Of a DNA stretch of 64,000 nucleotides, positions 1-9,715 are shown piece by piece (the stretch's first letter is position 1; the number at the start of each line of letters is the position of its first letter). The DNA lies in assembly GCA_020284085.1 (NCBI GenBank), contig JACEVL010000467.1, forward strand, positions 1,200,001-1,264,000. The letters are read 5' to 3'. The notes under the pieces were generated by a model. It ran no database searches, was not told the DNA's origin, and worked only from the letters and a program-made list of their open reading frames with translations. The translations under genes and the position numbers were made by a program. Source of the DNA: Aporrectodea caliginosa (lineage: Eukaryota; Annelida; Clitellata; Crassiclitellata; Lumbricidae).

Positions 1-1565
1 TATGGCATGTTGGCGACGAAGCTTCGAATGAGTCGGAACGTGTCGAGGGTCATGTCACCAGATGCGTCCAACAGAACGACCACGTCGGCCATGTTGCGGC
101 AGCTGAACCTCGGCGACGGAGGCATCGAAGTGGTGGTAGACCCTGGCGAGGTTGGCCTGGATGGAGAAGTAGGGCCGGTGTCCGGCGCAGTGGAGCCGGT
201 GAACGGCGTAGTCGACCCGGTGTTCGGCGTCGTAGTGGAGCCGGTGTACTGCGTAGTGGAGCCGGTGAACGGCGTAGTCGACCCGGTGTTCGGCGTCGTA
301 GTGGAGCCGGTGTACTGCGTAGTGGAGCCGGTGAACGGCGTAGTCGACCCGGTGTTCGGCGTCGTAGTGGAGCCGGTGTACTGCGTAGTGGAGCCGGTGA
401 ACGGCGTAGTCGACCCGGTGTTCGGCGTCGTAGTGGAGCCGGTGTACTGCGTAGTGGAGCCGGTGTACGGAGTAGTGGTGCCTGTGTAGGGCGTAGTGGA
501 GGAGCCGGTGTAGGGCGTAGTGGAGCCGGTGTAGGGCGTAGTGGACTCGGTGTTCGTCGTAGTGGAGCCGGTGTACGGAGTAGTGGTGCCTGTGTAGGGC
601 GTAGTGGAGGAGCCAGTGTAGGGCGTAGTGGAGCCGGTGTAGGGCGTAGTGGAGGAGCCGGTGTAGGGCGTAGTGGAGCCGGTGTAGGGCGCAGTGGAGG
701 AGCCGGTGTAGGGCGTAGTGGAGCCGGTGTAGGGCGTAGTGGAGGAGCCGGTGTACGGCGTAGTTGACCCGGTGTACGGCGTAGTTGACCCAGTGTTCGT
801 CGTAGTTGATCCGGTGAACGGCGTAGTGGAACCGGTGTACGGCGTAGTGGTGGAGCCGGTGTACGGAGTAGTGGATCCGGTGAACGTCGAAGAGGGGCAG
901 AACTGGTTTGTAAGTGACGCGAGCAACGACGGCAGTTCGGAGAAGGACGTGACCTTGAAGTAATCCGTCGACGGATTGGAAACGATCATTTGCATCAGGG
1001 TGTCGTTGACCGCCGTTGTCACCCCAACGCCAATAATCCGGATTCCTGCGACATTTTTGACCGTATCCGCCTCAGCCGGGAGTCCGTCTGCCTCGAAGCG
1101 TTTACTCGGGACTCCATCGGTGATCAGAACGCAGACCTTGGCGACCTTGGGTCTTTCGGAGCCGAAGACACTCTGCCGCATAAGTCGGAGGGCACCAGTG
1201 GTGTTGGTGTTACCGCCGGTGTTCGCCAGGTTCCTTATGGCGTTGATGAGGTCCTGTTTGTTTGAAGAGTGCGCGAAGTCGAACTCAACCCTTGCGGTGT
1301 TGCCGAAGGTGACGATTGCGACGCGGTTGAAATCGTAGCCGATCTCCAGTCCTTGAACGATGGAGGTCATCAACTCCAGGATGTAGTCCCAGTTGGGTCT
1401 CGGTCCTTCATCGTTGTCGCTGATGCTGCCTGAATGGTCCACGACGAACGCCAGGTCCAGGAAGCCGCACTGCAAGGACTGGACGACTGTCTGCTGGGCG
1501 TCGAACCCCGACGGAACCACGACCAGCAGAAGGCAGACGACACACGACACCCAGATGACCCCCAT
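1..1565 (-). CDS. Secreted vWA - mucin-like repeat - vWA protein (5' part; runs off the window)
   Basis: One uninterrupted minus-strand frame of 521 codons begins at ATG 1565-1563 and is still open at base 1. Residues 1-23 form a signal peptide (MGVIWVSCVVCLLLVVVPSG, then FDA). Residues about 37-225 are a von Willebrand A domain: the metal site DHSGS (43-47), a TGALRLM segment carrying the MIDAS Thr, and LITDGVPS carrying the MIDAS Asp. Residues about 226-486 are a Thr/Ser/Pro linker of GSTTPYT-type repeats, a likely O-glycosylated mucin-like stalk. From about residue 487 (FSCRNMADVVVLLDASGD) a second vWA domain begins and is cut by the window edge; its MIDAS start reads DASGD instead of DxSxS. 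The family (matrilin, collagen VI and similar matrix proteins) is extracellular and binds ligands through divalent metal. The linker is 66-bp DNA units, four nearly identical. No specific ortholog is recognised. Inference: a secreted matrix or mucosal adhesion protein. Confidence 0.85.
   Translation of the reverse strand, partial: MGVIWVSCVVCLLLVVVPSGFDAQQTVVQSLQCGFLDLAFVVDHSGSISDNDEGPRPNWDYILELMTSIVQGLEIGYDFNRVAIVTFGNTARVEFDFAHSSNKQDLINAIRNLANTGGNTNTTGALRLMRQSVFGSERPKVAKVCVLITDGVPSKRFEADGLPAEADTVKNVAGIRIIGVGVTTAVNDTLMQMIVSNPSTDYFKVTSFSELPSLLASLTNQFCPSSTFTGSTTPYTGSTTTPYTGSTTPFTGSTTTNTGSTTPYTGSTTPYTGSSTTPYTGSTTPYTGSSTAPYTGSTTPYTGSSTTPYTGSTTPYTGSSTTPYTGTTTPYTGSTTTNTESTTPYTGSTTPYTGSSTTPYTGTTTPYTGSTTQYTGSTTTPNTGSTTPFTGSTTQYTGSTTTPNTGSTTPFTGSTTQYTGSTTTPNTGSTTPFTGSTTQYTGSTTTPNTGSTTPFTGSTAPDTGPTSPSRPTSPGSTTTSMPPSPRFSCRNMADVVVLLDASGDMTLDTFRLIRSFVANMP
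190..880 (-). repeat. Coding minisatellite (mucin-like GSTTPYT repeat)
   Basis: This in-frame tandem repeat lies inside the vWA gene. Near 200-450 a 66-bp unit (22 codons: three modules of 7, 7 and 8 residues such as GSTTTPNT, GSTTPFT, GSTTQYT) recurs about four times with almost no change. From 450 to 880 shorter modules (GSTTPYT, GSSTTPYT) are more diverged. The unit length keeps the frame, and the near identity of the 66-bp block points to recent expansion or gene conversion. Confidence 0.85.
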
Positions 1566-2570
1566 GGCTGGCTGTGTGCCCTGGGCTGCTTCGTACCGCA
1601 GAACTATGTATCCGGTGCGGGGTTGCAGGACCAGAACCTATTTGGAAGAGATTAGAAATGAACAAAATTAATAAGGAATGGGAAAAATTAAATGGAACAG
1701 ACTATTTCAGAATTGAATCGATTTGATTCAAATAGGAATGGAATCGATTAGATTAGAATAGCAATGGAATAGATTATTCAAGACTGGAATCGATTAGAGA
1801 TTATATGAAACGAAATGACATTAGAATACGATAGATCAACATAATATGGAATAGTCTAGATTAAAATAATGTGGAATAGGTTAGAATAATATTGAATAGA
1901 TCAGAACAATATCAATCAATCAATTTTCGTTTATTAAAAATAAGCTGACAAATACGCAACTTACGCATTGAAATTAAGGTCTTATTTGATGTTTTATGGA
2001 ATATATTAGAATAATATGGAATTGATTAGAAAAATATGGAATAATTAAGAATTACATGGAATAGATAAAAATAATATGGAATAAATTGGAACAGAACAAA
2101 CACACGACACGATTCAATTCTACGAGTTTAGATTAGATTATCGATTACATAGGAAGGAATGTTTCATACGGTAGAACAAGAAAATCCTGCGCGGACTGTC
2201 AGCTTCTTTTCCTCTCCTGAACAGCGACCGATTCCTTTGGACAAACCATCGACGGACCAACCACCGGGCTAAGCGATGCCTCTCATCGCGGTCGATGCGT
2301 GACTGACTGAGGCCCGAGCGGGGACGCCATAGGGCACGCCATTGCCCGACCGACCGACCGCAGTATACGTCAGTGATCGTGCGCCTATAGTGCGCCACTG
2401 TGGTTCCGTAGGCGTTCTTTTATTTCTCTGGCATCCTTGTGTAAAAGACCGTGACGGTCGGTCGTGCATGACAGAGCCCAGGGACGACGAGTTTAGCTTG
2501 TGATGCCACTTATCTAACGCATGTGCATGGTGTCGTCTCATGTATTGAGCAAGTGGAGCTGAAGTCGCGA
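1566..2570. repeat. Upstream region of the vWA gene with a degenerate AT-rich tandem repeat
   Basis: From about 1675 to 2105 the sequence is a degenerate array of short units built on GGAATAGATTAGAATAAT. It sits directly upstream of the vWA start codon. Just upstream of the ATG, on minus, CCAAATAG followed by GTTCTGG (about 1640-1650) could be a splice acceptor of a 5' UTR exon, so the real promoter may lie beyond it. Bases 2110-2570 hold no feature that I recognise. Confidence 0.5.
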
Positions 2571-2811
2571 CACAAATGCTCTGCCCTAGCAGGGTTTGAA
2601 CCCCCGACCTCTCCGTTCACAGTCTAGCACGTTAGACTATCGCGAACTCCTAACCAACTCGGTTATAGGCCTAATAAATCCGCTGACCGTTTACTGTCGG
2701 CGGGGAGAACAGACGGCAAGGAAGAGAACTGGCCACCCGTCCTCTTATGCCGAGGTTTGGAAAATGAAGTAGTTTACACGTCAAACCCACGGCTGCCGTA
2801 GGTTAGCTTAA

Positions 2812-3616
2812 CCCTCATGCGACCAACTGGGGTCCTGTGCTACTTTTGGGCTATGAGATATTTTTTACGGCATTTTATGAATTTGTCACCTGGATATCGC
2901 TCACTGTTTACGTCTAGTGAAATCCGGATTTGCTCTTACGGTTATTTTTTAAATAAATAAAATCCAGTGGGGTCCCGGAGGACCCCAGCTTTAGCAGTGC
3001 ATTTTAGAGAACTTAACGGTACTGTTTGAACATTTATTATGACAGCGAGAATTGGTCTGGCGCGATACAGTGCAAAAGAAGCACTACGAATAATTCTTGA
3101 CGAGAGTGACGACAGCACAGATAATGACAATGACTCAGTTTCAGAGAATGATGATCATGTATCTGAGTACTCTGAACATAGCGATGTGGAAAGTGCAGAT
3201 GACGAAGTCGACATAGGTGCGCAATGCCTACCTGCTCCAGCCAACAGTGGTCAAAACAGTAGGCCTATTTCAGTTGGAACAAGAGGTCGTGGTCGTGGTC
3301 TGCGTGGTAGAGGAGTAGGAAGACAGCAAGGTGTTGCAGTTCAAGCAAAATCGGCTTCAGGTCATCTGATGACTGGCAAAAACGGCTTTCTTTGGGAAAC
3401 ACAGCCACCGGCATCAAAACACTAATTTTACCTTATCAGACTATTAGATGGTAAGCAATACCCAGGTAAACAATGACAAGTTAGAACTTTAACTTGTAGC
3501 AAAATAAAGTGACGTTTCAACAAGAGCAGAATGCATAAACGTGTGAGTGACAATTGGGGTCCCCCGGAACCCCAGTTGGTCATATTAAGGAGTAAAATAT
3601 GTTGGTCGCATGAGGG
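2812..3616 (+). mobile_element. Non-autonomous piggyBac-type transposon
   Basis: The element is 805 bp, flanked on both sides by TTAA (2808-2811 and 3617-3620). Its terminal inverted repeats start CCCTCATGCGACCAACTGGG and end with the complement; the inner part GGGGTCC..GGACCCC is also repeated. TTAA targets with CCCT termini are diagnostic of piggyBac. Inside is only the N-terminal part of a transposase (3039-3425); the catalytic region is absent, so this is an internal-deletion derivative that would need a transposase in trans. It is inserted in the SINE family A body. Confidence 0.9.
3039..3425 (+). pseudogene. piggyBac transposase N-terminal fragment
   Basis: This 128-codon frame begins MTARIGLARYSAKEALRIIL. 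It continues with a long Asp/Ser/Glu-rich acidic stretch (about residues 22-70), an RGRGRGLRGRG basic run (about 87-100), then GKNGFLWETQPP before a stop. Acidic N-termini followed by a GKNGF.W...PP segment are typical of PGBD transposases just before the catalytic domain. None of the catalytic aspartates or the C-terminal zinc finger is present. The frame sits centrally in a TTAA-flanked element, which supports the assignment. It is probably non-functional for transposition, although a short DNA- or host-binding peptide could still be made. Confidence 0.75.
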
Positions 3617-3764
3617 TTAAGAGACTGCTTATTCTTCTTCTTCTTATCAACGCTTATGAGTTTGTACAGTAGGCCTATATCTAACAAATAGGAAGGCTTA
3701 GGCCTATAACTGAAAACTCACCTGTTTCAACTTGCTTACCTGACTTTTGAGATTTCTACTCCAC

Positions 3765-3960
3765 CTGGGTTTCCTATAGCCAACTCCGTTATAATGAGTA
3801 CATTGACCGTACACGGTAGGAAGATCAAGCGGCGAAGTAGAGGACTGGCCACCTGCTTTTATATGCTGAGGCTAAGAAAATGAGTTGCTAACACTTCATA
3901 CCCATGGCTGCCACACGGCTGCTATAGCTTAAAGGACTGTTCTTTTTTCTTCTTCTTTAT
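3765..3960 (+). mobile_element. SINE family A, 3' body fragment
   Basis: This fragment carries the family landmarks in order: CCAACTCCGTTATAATGAGT, ACTGGCCACCTG, TATGCTGAGGCTAAGAAAAT, CTTCATACCCATGGCTGCCA, GCTATAGCTTAA and a TTCTTCTTCTTT tail. The tRNA-like head is missing. Confidence 0.7.
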
Positions 3961-4111
3961 ATACTGCATGCAATGTATGCATGCATACATGTCATATATA
4001 GTATATATACATGTATGTATATAGCCTATATATGCAAGTATGTATGTATGTATATATTTATGCATGCTTTGTGCTTGTTTCTTCGTTTTCCTGCATATAT
4101 ATATATATGTG

Positions 4112-4144
<33 letters not shown>

Positions 4145-4146
4145 TT
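3961..4146. repeat. TG/TA-rich microsatellite tract
   Basis: Mixed CATG/TATG and (TA)n low-complexity DNA, ending in an almost pure TA run at 4098-4145 directly against the next MITE. Confidence 0.8.
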
Positions 4147-4603
4147 ACCCTGGTCCATAAATGACGTCACGCTATTGCCGATTTTTAACCCCCCTCCCCC
4201 CTCGTCACACTTCGTCACAAAAAGTAAGACCCCCCCCTCTGAAAATGACGTCACAAAGCTCTGACCCCCTAAAACCAATTTCCATGGCGAAGCAAAATGC
4301 TCCTTCATGGAACAAATAGCGAAAGCATTAATATTTTAAAATCTTGGTGACCAAATATTGAAATAATTAGAAAATTATTAATAATGGTGCCCGTATACAT
4401 TAAAATAATTAAAAAATAATTAAAATTTAATCGTCAAAATTAGTGCTGTTATTATTAAAATTAAATTGTTGTTAATTGTTAAATTTAATAACATAGACCG
4501 GGGTGTGACGTCACACTGGGACCCCCACCCCATGTCACACATCGTCACAAATTTCCGACCCCGATCGGCCTAGGTGCGTGACGTCATTTATGGACGGCCC
4601 CCT
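4147..4603 (-). mobile_element. MITE with GTCCATAAATGACGTCAC termini (copy 1)
   Basis: The ends are inverted repeats (GGTCCATAAATGACGTCACG on the left; its complement ending ATGGACGGCCCCC on the right), with purine- and pyrimidine-tract subterminal repeats. No coding region is present. The same family lies in opposite orientation at 42081-42537. Each copy has four perfect TGACGTCA palindromes (here at 4162, 4246, 4506 and 4579), which match the cAMP-response element consensus. Confidence 0.8.
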
Positions 4604-5230
4604 ACCCTCTTCTGCCACGCCCTATATTCTGCTCTGCCCTATACCGTCTCCTATATCCTATTTATGGCCTGTCCGGGCTAACTGCTATGCTTCTTGTATT
4701 GCAGTTGCATTTTAACGTCCCCGAGTTAAGGCGCTACTCACGACTGCAGTCGCCAAGCACAATGGATCTTTTCTCGGTCTGTCCACTTACAGCGAATCCA
4801 TCTGTAAAATTTTCAGACGAGTCTCGAGAGGGACGTTGCTCTTAAGAGCTTTAACGCTCCGCTGATTCTTAAGAACTAAATTTTTGTGGTCAGTGACGTG
4901 CCTAGTGACCTAACCGACCTCACGAGTCGACCATGACATTGTTGACCCTCCTCACGTTCTCTTCTCAATTCATTCCAATTCGTGCTTCTATTCTGGTGAT
5001 TGCCACTCGCAAGAGCATCATAAATTCAAAGTGAATGAGTGACATGACGTTCACGACGGTGGGAGTACCGTTAAACATGAACGGTCAGTCTTGGCCTACT
5101 GAGTATGTTCGACATAATTATATGCCTACGGCCTACGCCTGTTACTTTAGAACTCTATAAAGTATGCGTGAGCTTCATACGGGAGATTCAGCAGTGTCCA
5201 GTGAAAGGAGCTATCTTTTATTATGCATTT
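4604..5230. other. Unannotated DNA
   Basis: No gene, RNA or repeat could be supported in this stretch on either strand. Confidence 0.4.
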
Positions 5231-5238
5231 TGTGTGTA

Positions 5239-5400
5239 GGCCTATGTATGTATGTATATATGTATGTATGCTTGTATGTATGTATGTAGGTATGTATGTA
5301 TGCATGTATATGTATGTATTTGTGTATGTATGTATGCATGTACATGTACTTGTGTGTATGTATGTGTGTATGCATGTATGTATGCATGTATGTACGTAAA
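5239..5400. repeat. (TATG)n microsatellite
   Basis: About 160 bp of imperfect TATG/TGTA repeats with CATG and TTGT variants. Confidence 0.9.
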
Positions 5401-6207
5401 TAATTTGGGACTAGGGCCTACCTATTGACAACGAAGGCAGTCTACGTTCTTTCATTTCCACATAAACCCTTGTCGAGTGCTAGAACAAGGTATTATAATA
5501 GTTACAACATACTCAAATGCTATGTATGATGACGAGCAGTCATCCGATAAATTCGCCTTTATTATCAGTTTCTATTCTAGAACATGCTGTGATTAGGCCT
5601 ATATTATAAAAGTAATTATAAACCAACTCCATGTGAACTAAACGAAAGTCTCACAGCAGTGCCATTAAAGCTACAGCACGGGAAGTTCGCAGTGGTAGTT
5701 GAAGAGCTGTCAAACTTCTCAAGACATCTAACGATTAGATGCGTACTAAAATTCGTACAATTTATTTACGTTCTTACGTGTGCGACAGAACAGCCGTTTT
5801 AAAACTTTTTTATTGTAATACCATGCAAAATAAGTGTTGTGTATCACCAGCAAAGTCAGTTAAAAAAACGACAGGCGGGCGCGAAGTCCCCTTGCAATTA
5901 AGCCTAATTATGAGGGGGAGCATCTTATGGTGGACCTAGAATAACAAATCAAATAAATCTGGGGATTAACTCATTGAAATTTTACTTTTTAACAATTTTT
6001 TCGCATAGGCCTACCATTTAGCGACATCTGTCGTACCACTAGTGGTAGGTCTGCCGCCTTCGCGTACCACCGTTTGAAAACCGCTGCAACAGAAGAGGCT
6101 ATGATTTGCGAGTAAAAACACGTAGGCCTATCAGGGTTACGTAAGTGATTTGATCTGTTAGCATAGCAGTTTCCGATTATAGGCTACACAAAACATTAAG
6201 AATGTTC

Positions 6208-6300
6208 ACTTGGGGGGCCCGATAGCGCATTGGATAATATCTGGCACAGAGAGCGTGAGGTACCGAGTTCGAGTCCCGTTAGGGCGGACATGCTTTGTAG
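6208..6300 (+). mobile_element. tRNA-like SINE head
   Basis: GGGCCCGATAGCGCATTGGA resembles an A-box region and GAGTTCGAGTCCCGTTAGGG a B-box or T-arm. The spacing between them fits a tRNA, but the acceptor stem does not pair well, so this is a tRNA-derived repeat, not a functional tRNA. The DNA that follows to about 6480 (CAACCGGATTGTTGAATAAA) could be the rest of the element. Confidence 0.5.
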
Positions 6301-6774
6301 GCTGCTATTAGCGCCGTGTATTGCAGGCTGTCTGTTCTGTTAGTAGTTAAGATTTATGTCTTCAGTCATTTGTGTTCTTGTGAATTGTTTCAATTGCATA
6401 ATTGTACACTGTAACCGGTTGCGGTTTGTCAACCGGATTGTTGAATAAACGAAAATATTATATAGAACCATTCGTGGCGACTGATGAAGGACCTCACCTG
6501 ATCACTTGACTGAAAAAGAGCAGAGTCGAAGGTATACGGTCGCTATGGAAAAACCGTGCACGTTTACAAAATTTAACTGCGCCATTCACAGTAGTAGAAC
6601 CAAAGATTTTAGAGTCGTAGACTGCAGGAGCCGGTGCACGCCGCTGTTTAAGGTTGGTACTTTTGATCTCATAGGGACGATAGGGTTACCCCGAGGACGG
6701 GATTCAACTGGTTGTATTTTCGTCAGAAGGAGACAGACGGTGGCACTAAATATGCATCATCATTACAAGCAGCA

Positions 6775-6919
6775 ACTTCGCCACTGTTGGTACTCTGAAA
6801 GTGCCAGTCCCAAAGCCTGGATAAAGGAGGAGGGCGACGCTAATGATCTGTGTTATAGTAGTAGTTTCAGTTTAACACACTGTGTGACACAGTGTGTAAA
6901 ACTGAAGCTACTACTATTA
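6775..6919 (+). repeat. SINE family B core with a long terminal palindrome
   Basis: AGTGCCAGTCCCAAAGCCTGG followed by GGAGGAGGGCGACGCTAATG is a core shared with copies at 8.04, 27.73, 43.24 (minus) and 52.76 kb. The core resembles, from memory, 3' tails of RTE-type LINEs of fish. This copy ends in a 33-bp-arm inverted repeat (6853-6885 and 6887-6919) with three mismatches and a 1-nt spacer. Confidence 0.6.
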
Positions 6920-6944
6920 GAAGCAGCGCAGTTCCTTTCTTGAC

Positions 6945-7100
6945 CTAAGCTTGAGAGGTATGGGTATAAGTGTCAGCGACTTCATATTTCTTAGCCTCGG
7001 CACATGGGGTTTAATGGCTAGTCCTCTCCCATCGCCGACTGATCTTCCAACAGACAGTCAACTCTGTTATCGGTGAATTCGCTAGGGGCGCCAGGAGAGC
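6945..7100 (-). mobile_element. SINE family A, minus-strand fragment
   Basis: Read on minus this has TGTTGGAAGATCAGTCGG, GAGGACTAGCC, TGCCGAGGCTAAGAAATATG and a tail near 6945. These are the family A body landmarks in order. Confidence 0.6.
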
Positions 7101-8029
7101 ATACATATTGGGATGTCTTTCAGCACCTCCGACCTCTGAGTTGACGATGATGGTGGCCGTGGTCGTGGTGGTCGTAGTGGTGGACTGGTGGTAGTGACAG
7201 TCATATTAATGACGGTAGCCTAATGATGATGGAGATGTTTGATGATGGTGATTATAATAATGACGGTCATATAGGCATAGGCTAAACTTGTCCAAAATAT
7301 TTGGGGCCCATTGCCAGAGCAAATGCCTTGGTAAAAAAGCCTTTTTCCTGGTCGTTGCCCTGCCAGAATATTTGTCCTGCCGACAGGCCCGACAATAATT
7401 TTTATTTGGGGCATATTTTATAATTTTTTACATCCTGAGAAAAATATTGAAATATGTTCGCTATGACAATAATTCTCTATTTTGAATAAATTAAATGTAC
7501 ATGTAAAGGCTTGCTTTCATGCTATGCCGCGGGGCGCACTGGTGCAGCCGCATTACTTCCGAGTGTCACGGTCCGCCCGACGTCCGCGCTCCGCAGTCGA
7601 AAACTTCGTATCACTGCGCAGACAAAAATGTCGTCATTCAAGACAATGACGTGATTGACTTCACTCGAAAACTCTATCGATCCATTATCGACGATTGCAT
7701 ATTGAAATATTTCATAGTAATTTTTCACTATTTTTTACGTCCATGCCTTTTTACGTCCATGCCTATCTCTCCACAGGTCTTTCACTCGAAACTGAAAACA
7801 TTGCTTTTTGACAAATCCAATCCTGAATCCAACACTTCTCCCTGCCTACCTCGCCGTCTTAACACCAAATACCATCCACCTTAGCCGCCTGCCTGTCTGC
7901 CTGACTCTCTGGATTTTGACCCCATGCCTATCGATTTTGTTTTAACTGAGCGCCTACGAATAAGCTGGTTCCCGCGACTTCGCTTTTGTGGGCGCTGTAG
8001 AAGTTTCGAGTTTACGATTACGATTAATA

Positions 8030-8135
8030 CCGGCTGTGCCAGTCCGAAGCCTGGCTGAAGGAGGAGGGCGACGTTAATGATCTTTGTCAGTGTTGTGAAA
8101 TTAAAACTACTACTAGGCCTACTAGTTTTAATCTT
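8030..8135 (+). repeat. SINE family B core fragment
   Basis: GTGCCAGTCCGAAGCCTGGC then GGAGGAGGGCGACGTTAATG repeat the core seen at 6.78 kb, followed by a short palindromic AAACTACTACTAGGCCTACT region. Confidence 0.6.
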
Positions 8136-8927
8136 CATTCAATAGCCTATGTTGCAATATACAACAGGCCTATACACTATAGCTTACAATATAATAATAT
8201 TATGTCAATGAAATATACACTATACAATATAATTTGTCAATAATATAACTTACACGTCGAGCAGAAACTGTACAATATAATAATTATGTCAATAATATAC
8301 ACGTCGAGTAGAAGAGCAGTATGTAGGCAGTAGTCTAAAATTTGTATCTTTGCTCTAAAAATTTTTCGTTCCTACATGAAATTGGCAACATGGAAATTAA
8401 ATTTTTATAAAAAGGCATGCATACTGATATTGTAAAAAAAATTCCATCAAAAAAAACTTGCACATTATTTTTTTATAGCACTTTAAGTACATTTTTGGGT
8501 CATTCTAGCTCAAGTCAACCAATGCCTTCCACCCGACCATCTCCAAATTGGCTGAAATTTTAATCACATGTTGCAAGATATATTGGATGGAGAAATCAAA
8601 AATCTTTTTGCGATATTTGAAATACTTTATAAGATATCGTAGATTCTGTGACTCCACCCTCCATGGGCATTTCACGAAACTTCGAAATGTCCACTTTTTG
8701 AGAATTGATATTTCTAGAACTGTTAAACCAAATTAGATGATTTTATTTTTACCTGTACAGTTTCTTGCATAGATTACAAAAATATAATAATTAATATTGT
8801 ATGTCCTATGATTTCAGCTGAATTAAATGTCAAAGGTGCCTTCATATTCATCTTTCATCTAAATTTTGCAAGTCATTGATCAATAGCTCCATATATGTTG
8901 TGCTCAATGCATTCATTATTTACAGAT

Positions 8928-9480
8928 TTTTCTCTCACACCTATGTTTCTTGGGCCAAGGACTTCAATAAAACTGTTTATAACATTGTACCCTTAATTGT
9001 TGGCCCTCAACAACAATTCAGGGCCACTCCTGAAAATCTTAAGAAGTTGCTAAGTGTGGCCTTTCTGATGATAGCAGAGAATTTGTTTCTCTCACACCTA
9101 TGTTTCCTGGGCCAAGGACTCCAATAAAACTGTTTATAACATTGTGCCCTTAATTGTTGGCCCTCGAAAACAATTCAGGGCCACTCCTGAAAATCTTAAC
9201 AGTTGCTAAGTGTGGCCTTTCTGATGATAGCAGAGAATTTTTTTTCTCACACCTTATGTTTCCTGGGCCAAGGACTCCAATAAAACTGTTTATAACATTG
9301 TGCCCTTAATTGTTGGCCCTCAACAACAATTCAGGGCCACTCCTGAAAATCTTAAGTGTGGCATTTCTGATGACAGCAGATAATTTTTTTCTCTCACACC
9401 TATGTTTCCTGGGCCAAGGACTTCAATAAAACTGTTTATAACGGTATGCCCTTAATTGTTGGCCCTCAACAACAATTTGT
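8928..9480. repeat. Tandem array of about 155-bp units, each with a hairpin
   Basis: About 3.5 head-to-tail units start at TCTCTCACACCTATGTTTC near 8931, 9088, 9243 and 9390 (periods about 157, 155 and 146). Each complete unit contains GCCCTTAATTGTTG, the loop GCCCTCAA and CAACAATTCAGGGC, a 14-bp stem. No reading frame runs through the units. Confidence 0.85.
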
Positions 9481-9519
9481 ATGTATGTTTGTATGTATGT
9501 ATGAGCACTTGTTATAGCG

Positions 9520-9715
9520 CCCCTTCATGATTTCTACTCAGAGGCACTCCCGATTACAGCGTGTACACTGAATCGGAGTTTCACGCCAAAGCGCATGAGC
9601 AATTGCGAGTCAAGGATTTGCCCAGGGTCCCTACGCGGCGGCTTGAGGTGGATTCGAACCCGTAAAGCAAGGCACCGAACATACCCCACACCACCATGCC
9701 CCACAATTCCTGTGG
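9520..9715 (-). mobile_element. tRNA-derived SINE (family C), minus strand
   Basis: On minus this reads GGTTCGAATCCACCTCAAGC-like, then GGGACCCTGGGCAAATCCTT, a GCAATTGCTCATGCGC segment, and a tail ending GCGCTATAACAAGTGCTCAT followed by CATACATA repeats. It is the same family as the three copies inside the triplication at 53.6-58 kb. It is diverged, so it is an old copy. Confidence 0.7.

Larger units (their letters stand above)
2575..3650 (+). mobile_element. tRNA-derived SINE (family A), split by a piggyBac element
   Basis: A tRNA-like segment lies at 2580-2655, here on the minus strand (B-box GGGGGTTCAAACCCTGC on minus). A plus-strand SINE body follows at 2655-2807 with the family landmarks ACTGGCCACCCG, TATGCCGAGG, AAAATGAAGT and CACGGCTGCC. 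The 3' end (GTTAAGAGACTG and a CTTCTTCTT tail) resumes at 3617. Other family A copies lie near 3.77, 6.95, 21.95, 27.9-28.96, 42.63, 45.83 and 60.85 kb. Here the head is inverted relative to the body, unlike the copies at 42.63 and 60.85 kb. Confidence 0.7.

Noticed and set aside
7..963. Plus-strand frames encoding VVEPVYGVVDPVF repeats
   Set aside because: They are the complement of the vWA gene's TTPYTGS linker. The minus frame runs open from the signal peptide through both vWA domains, so the plus frames are shadows.
2575..2660. Functional tRNA gene on minus
   Set aside because: The B-box is good but the acceptor stem and anticodon arm do not pair, and it is attached to a repeated SINE body. 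The same applies to 6208-6300, 42632-42700, 52981-53045 and 60858-60930.
6380..6500. LTR 3' end (AATAAA, then TGGCGAC primer-site-like sequence)
   Set aside because: No second LTR and no gag or pol remnant were found; the match is too short to call.
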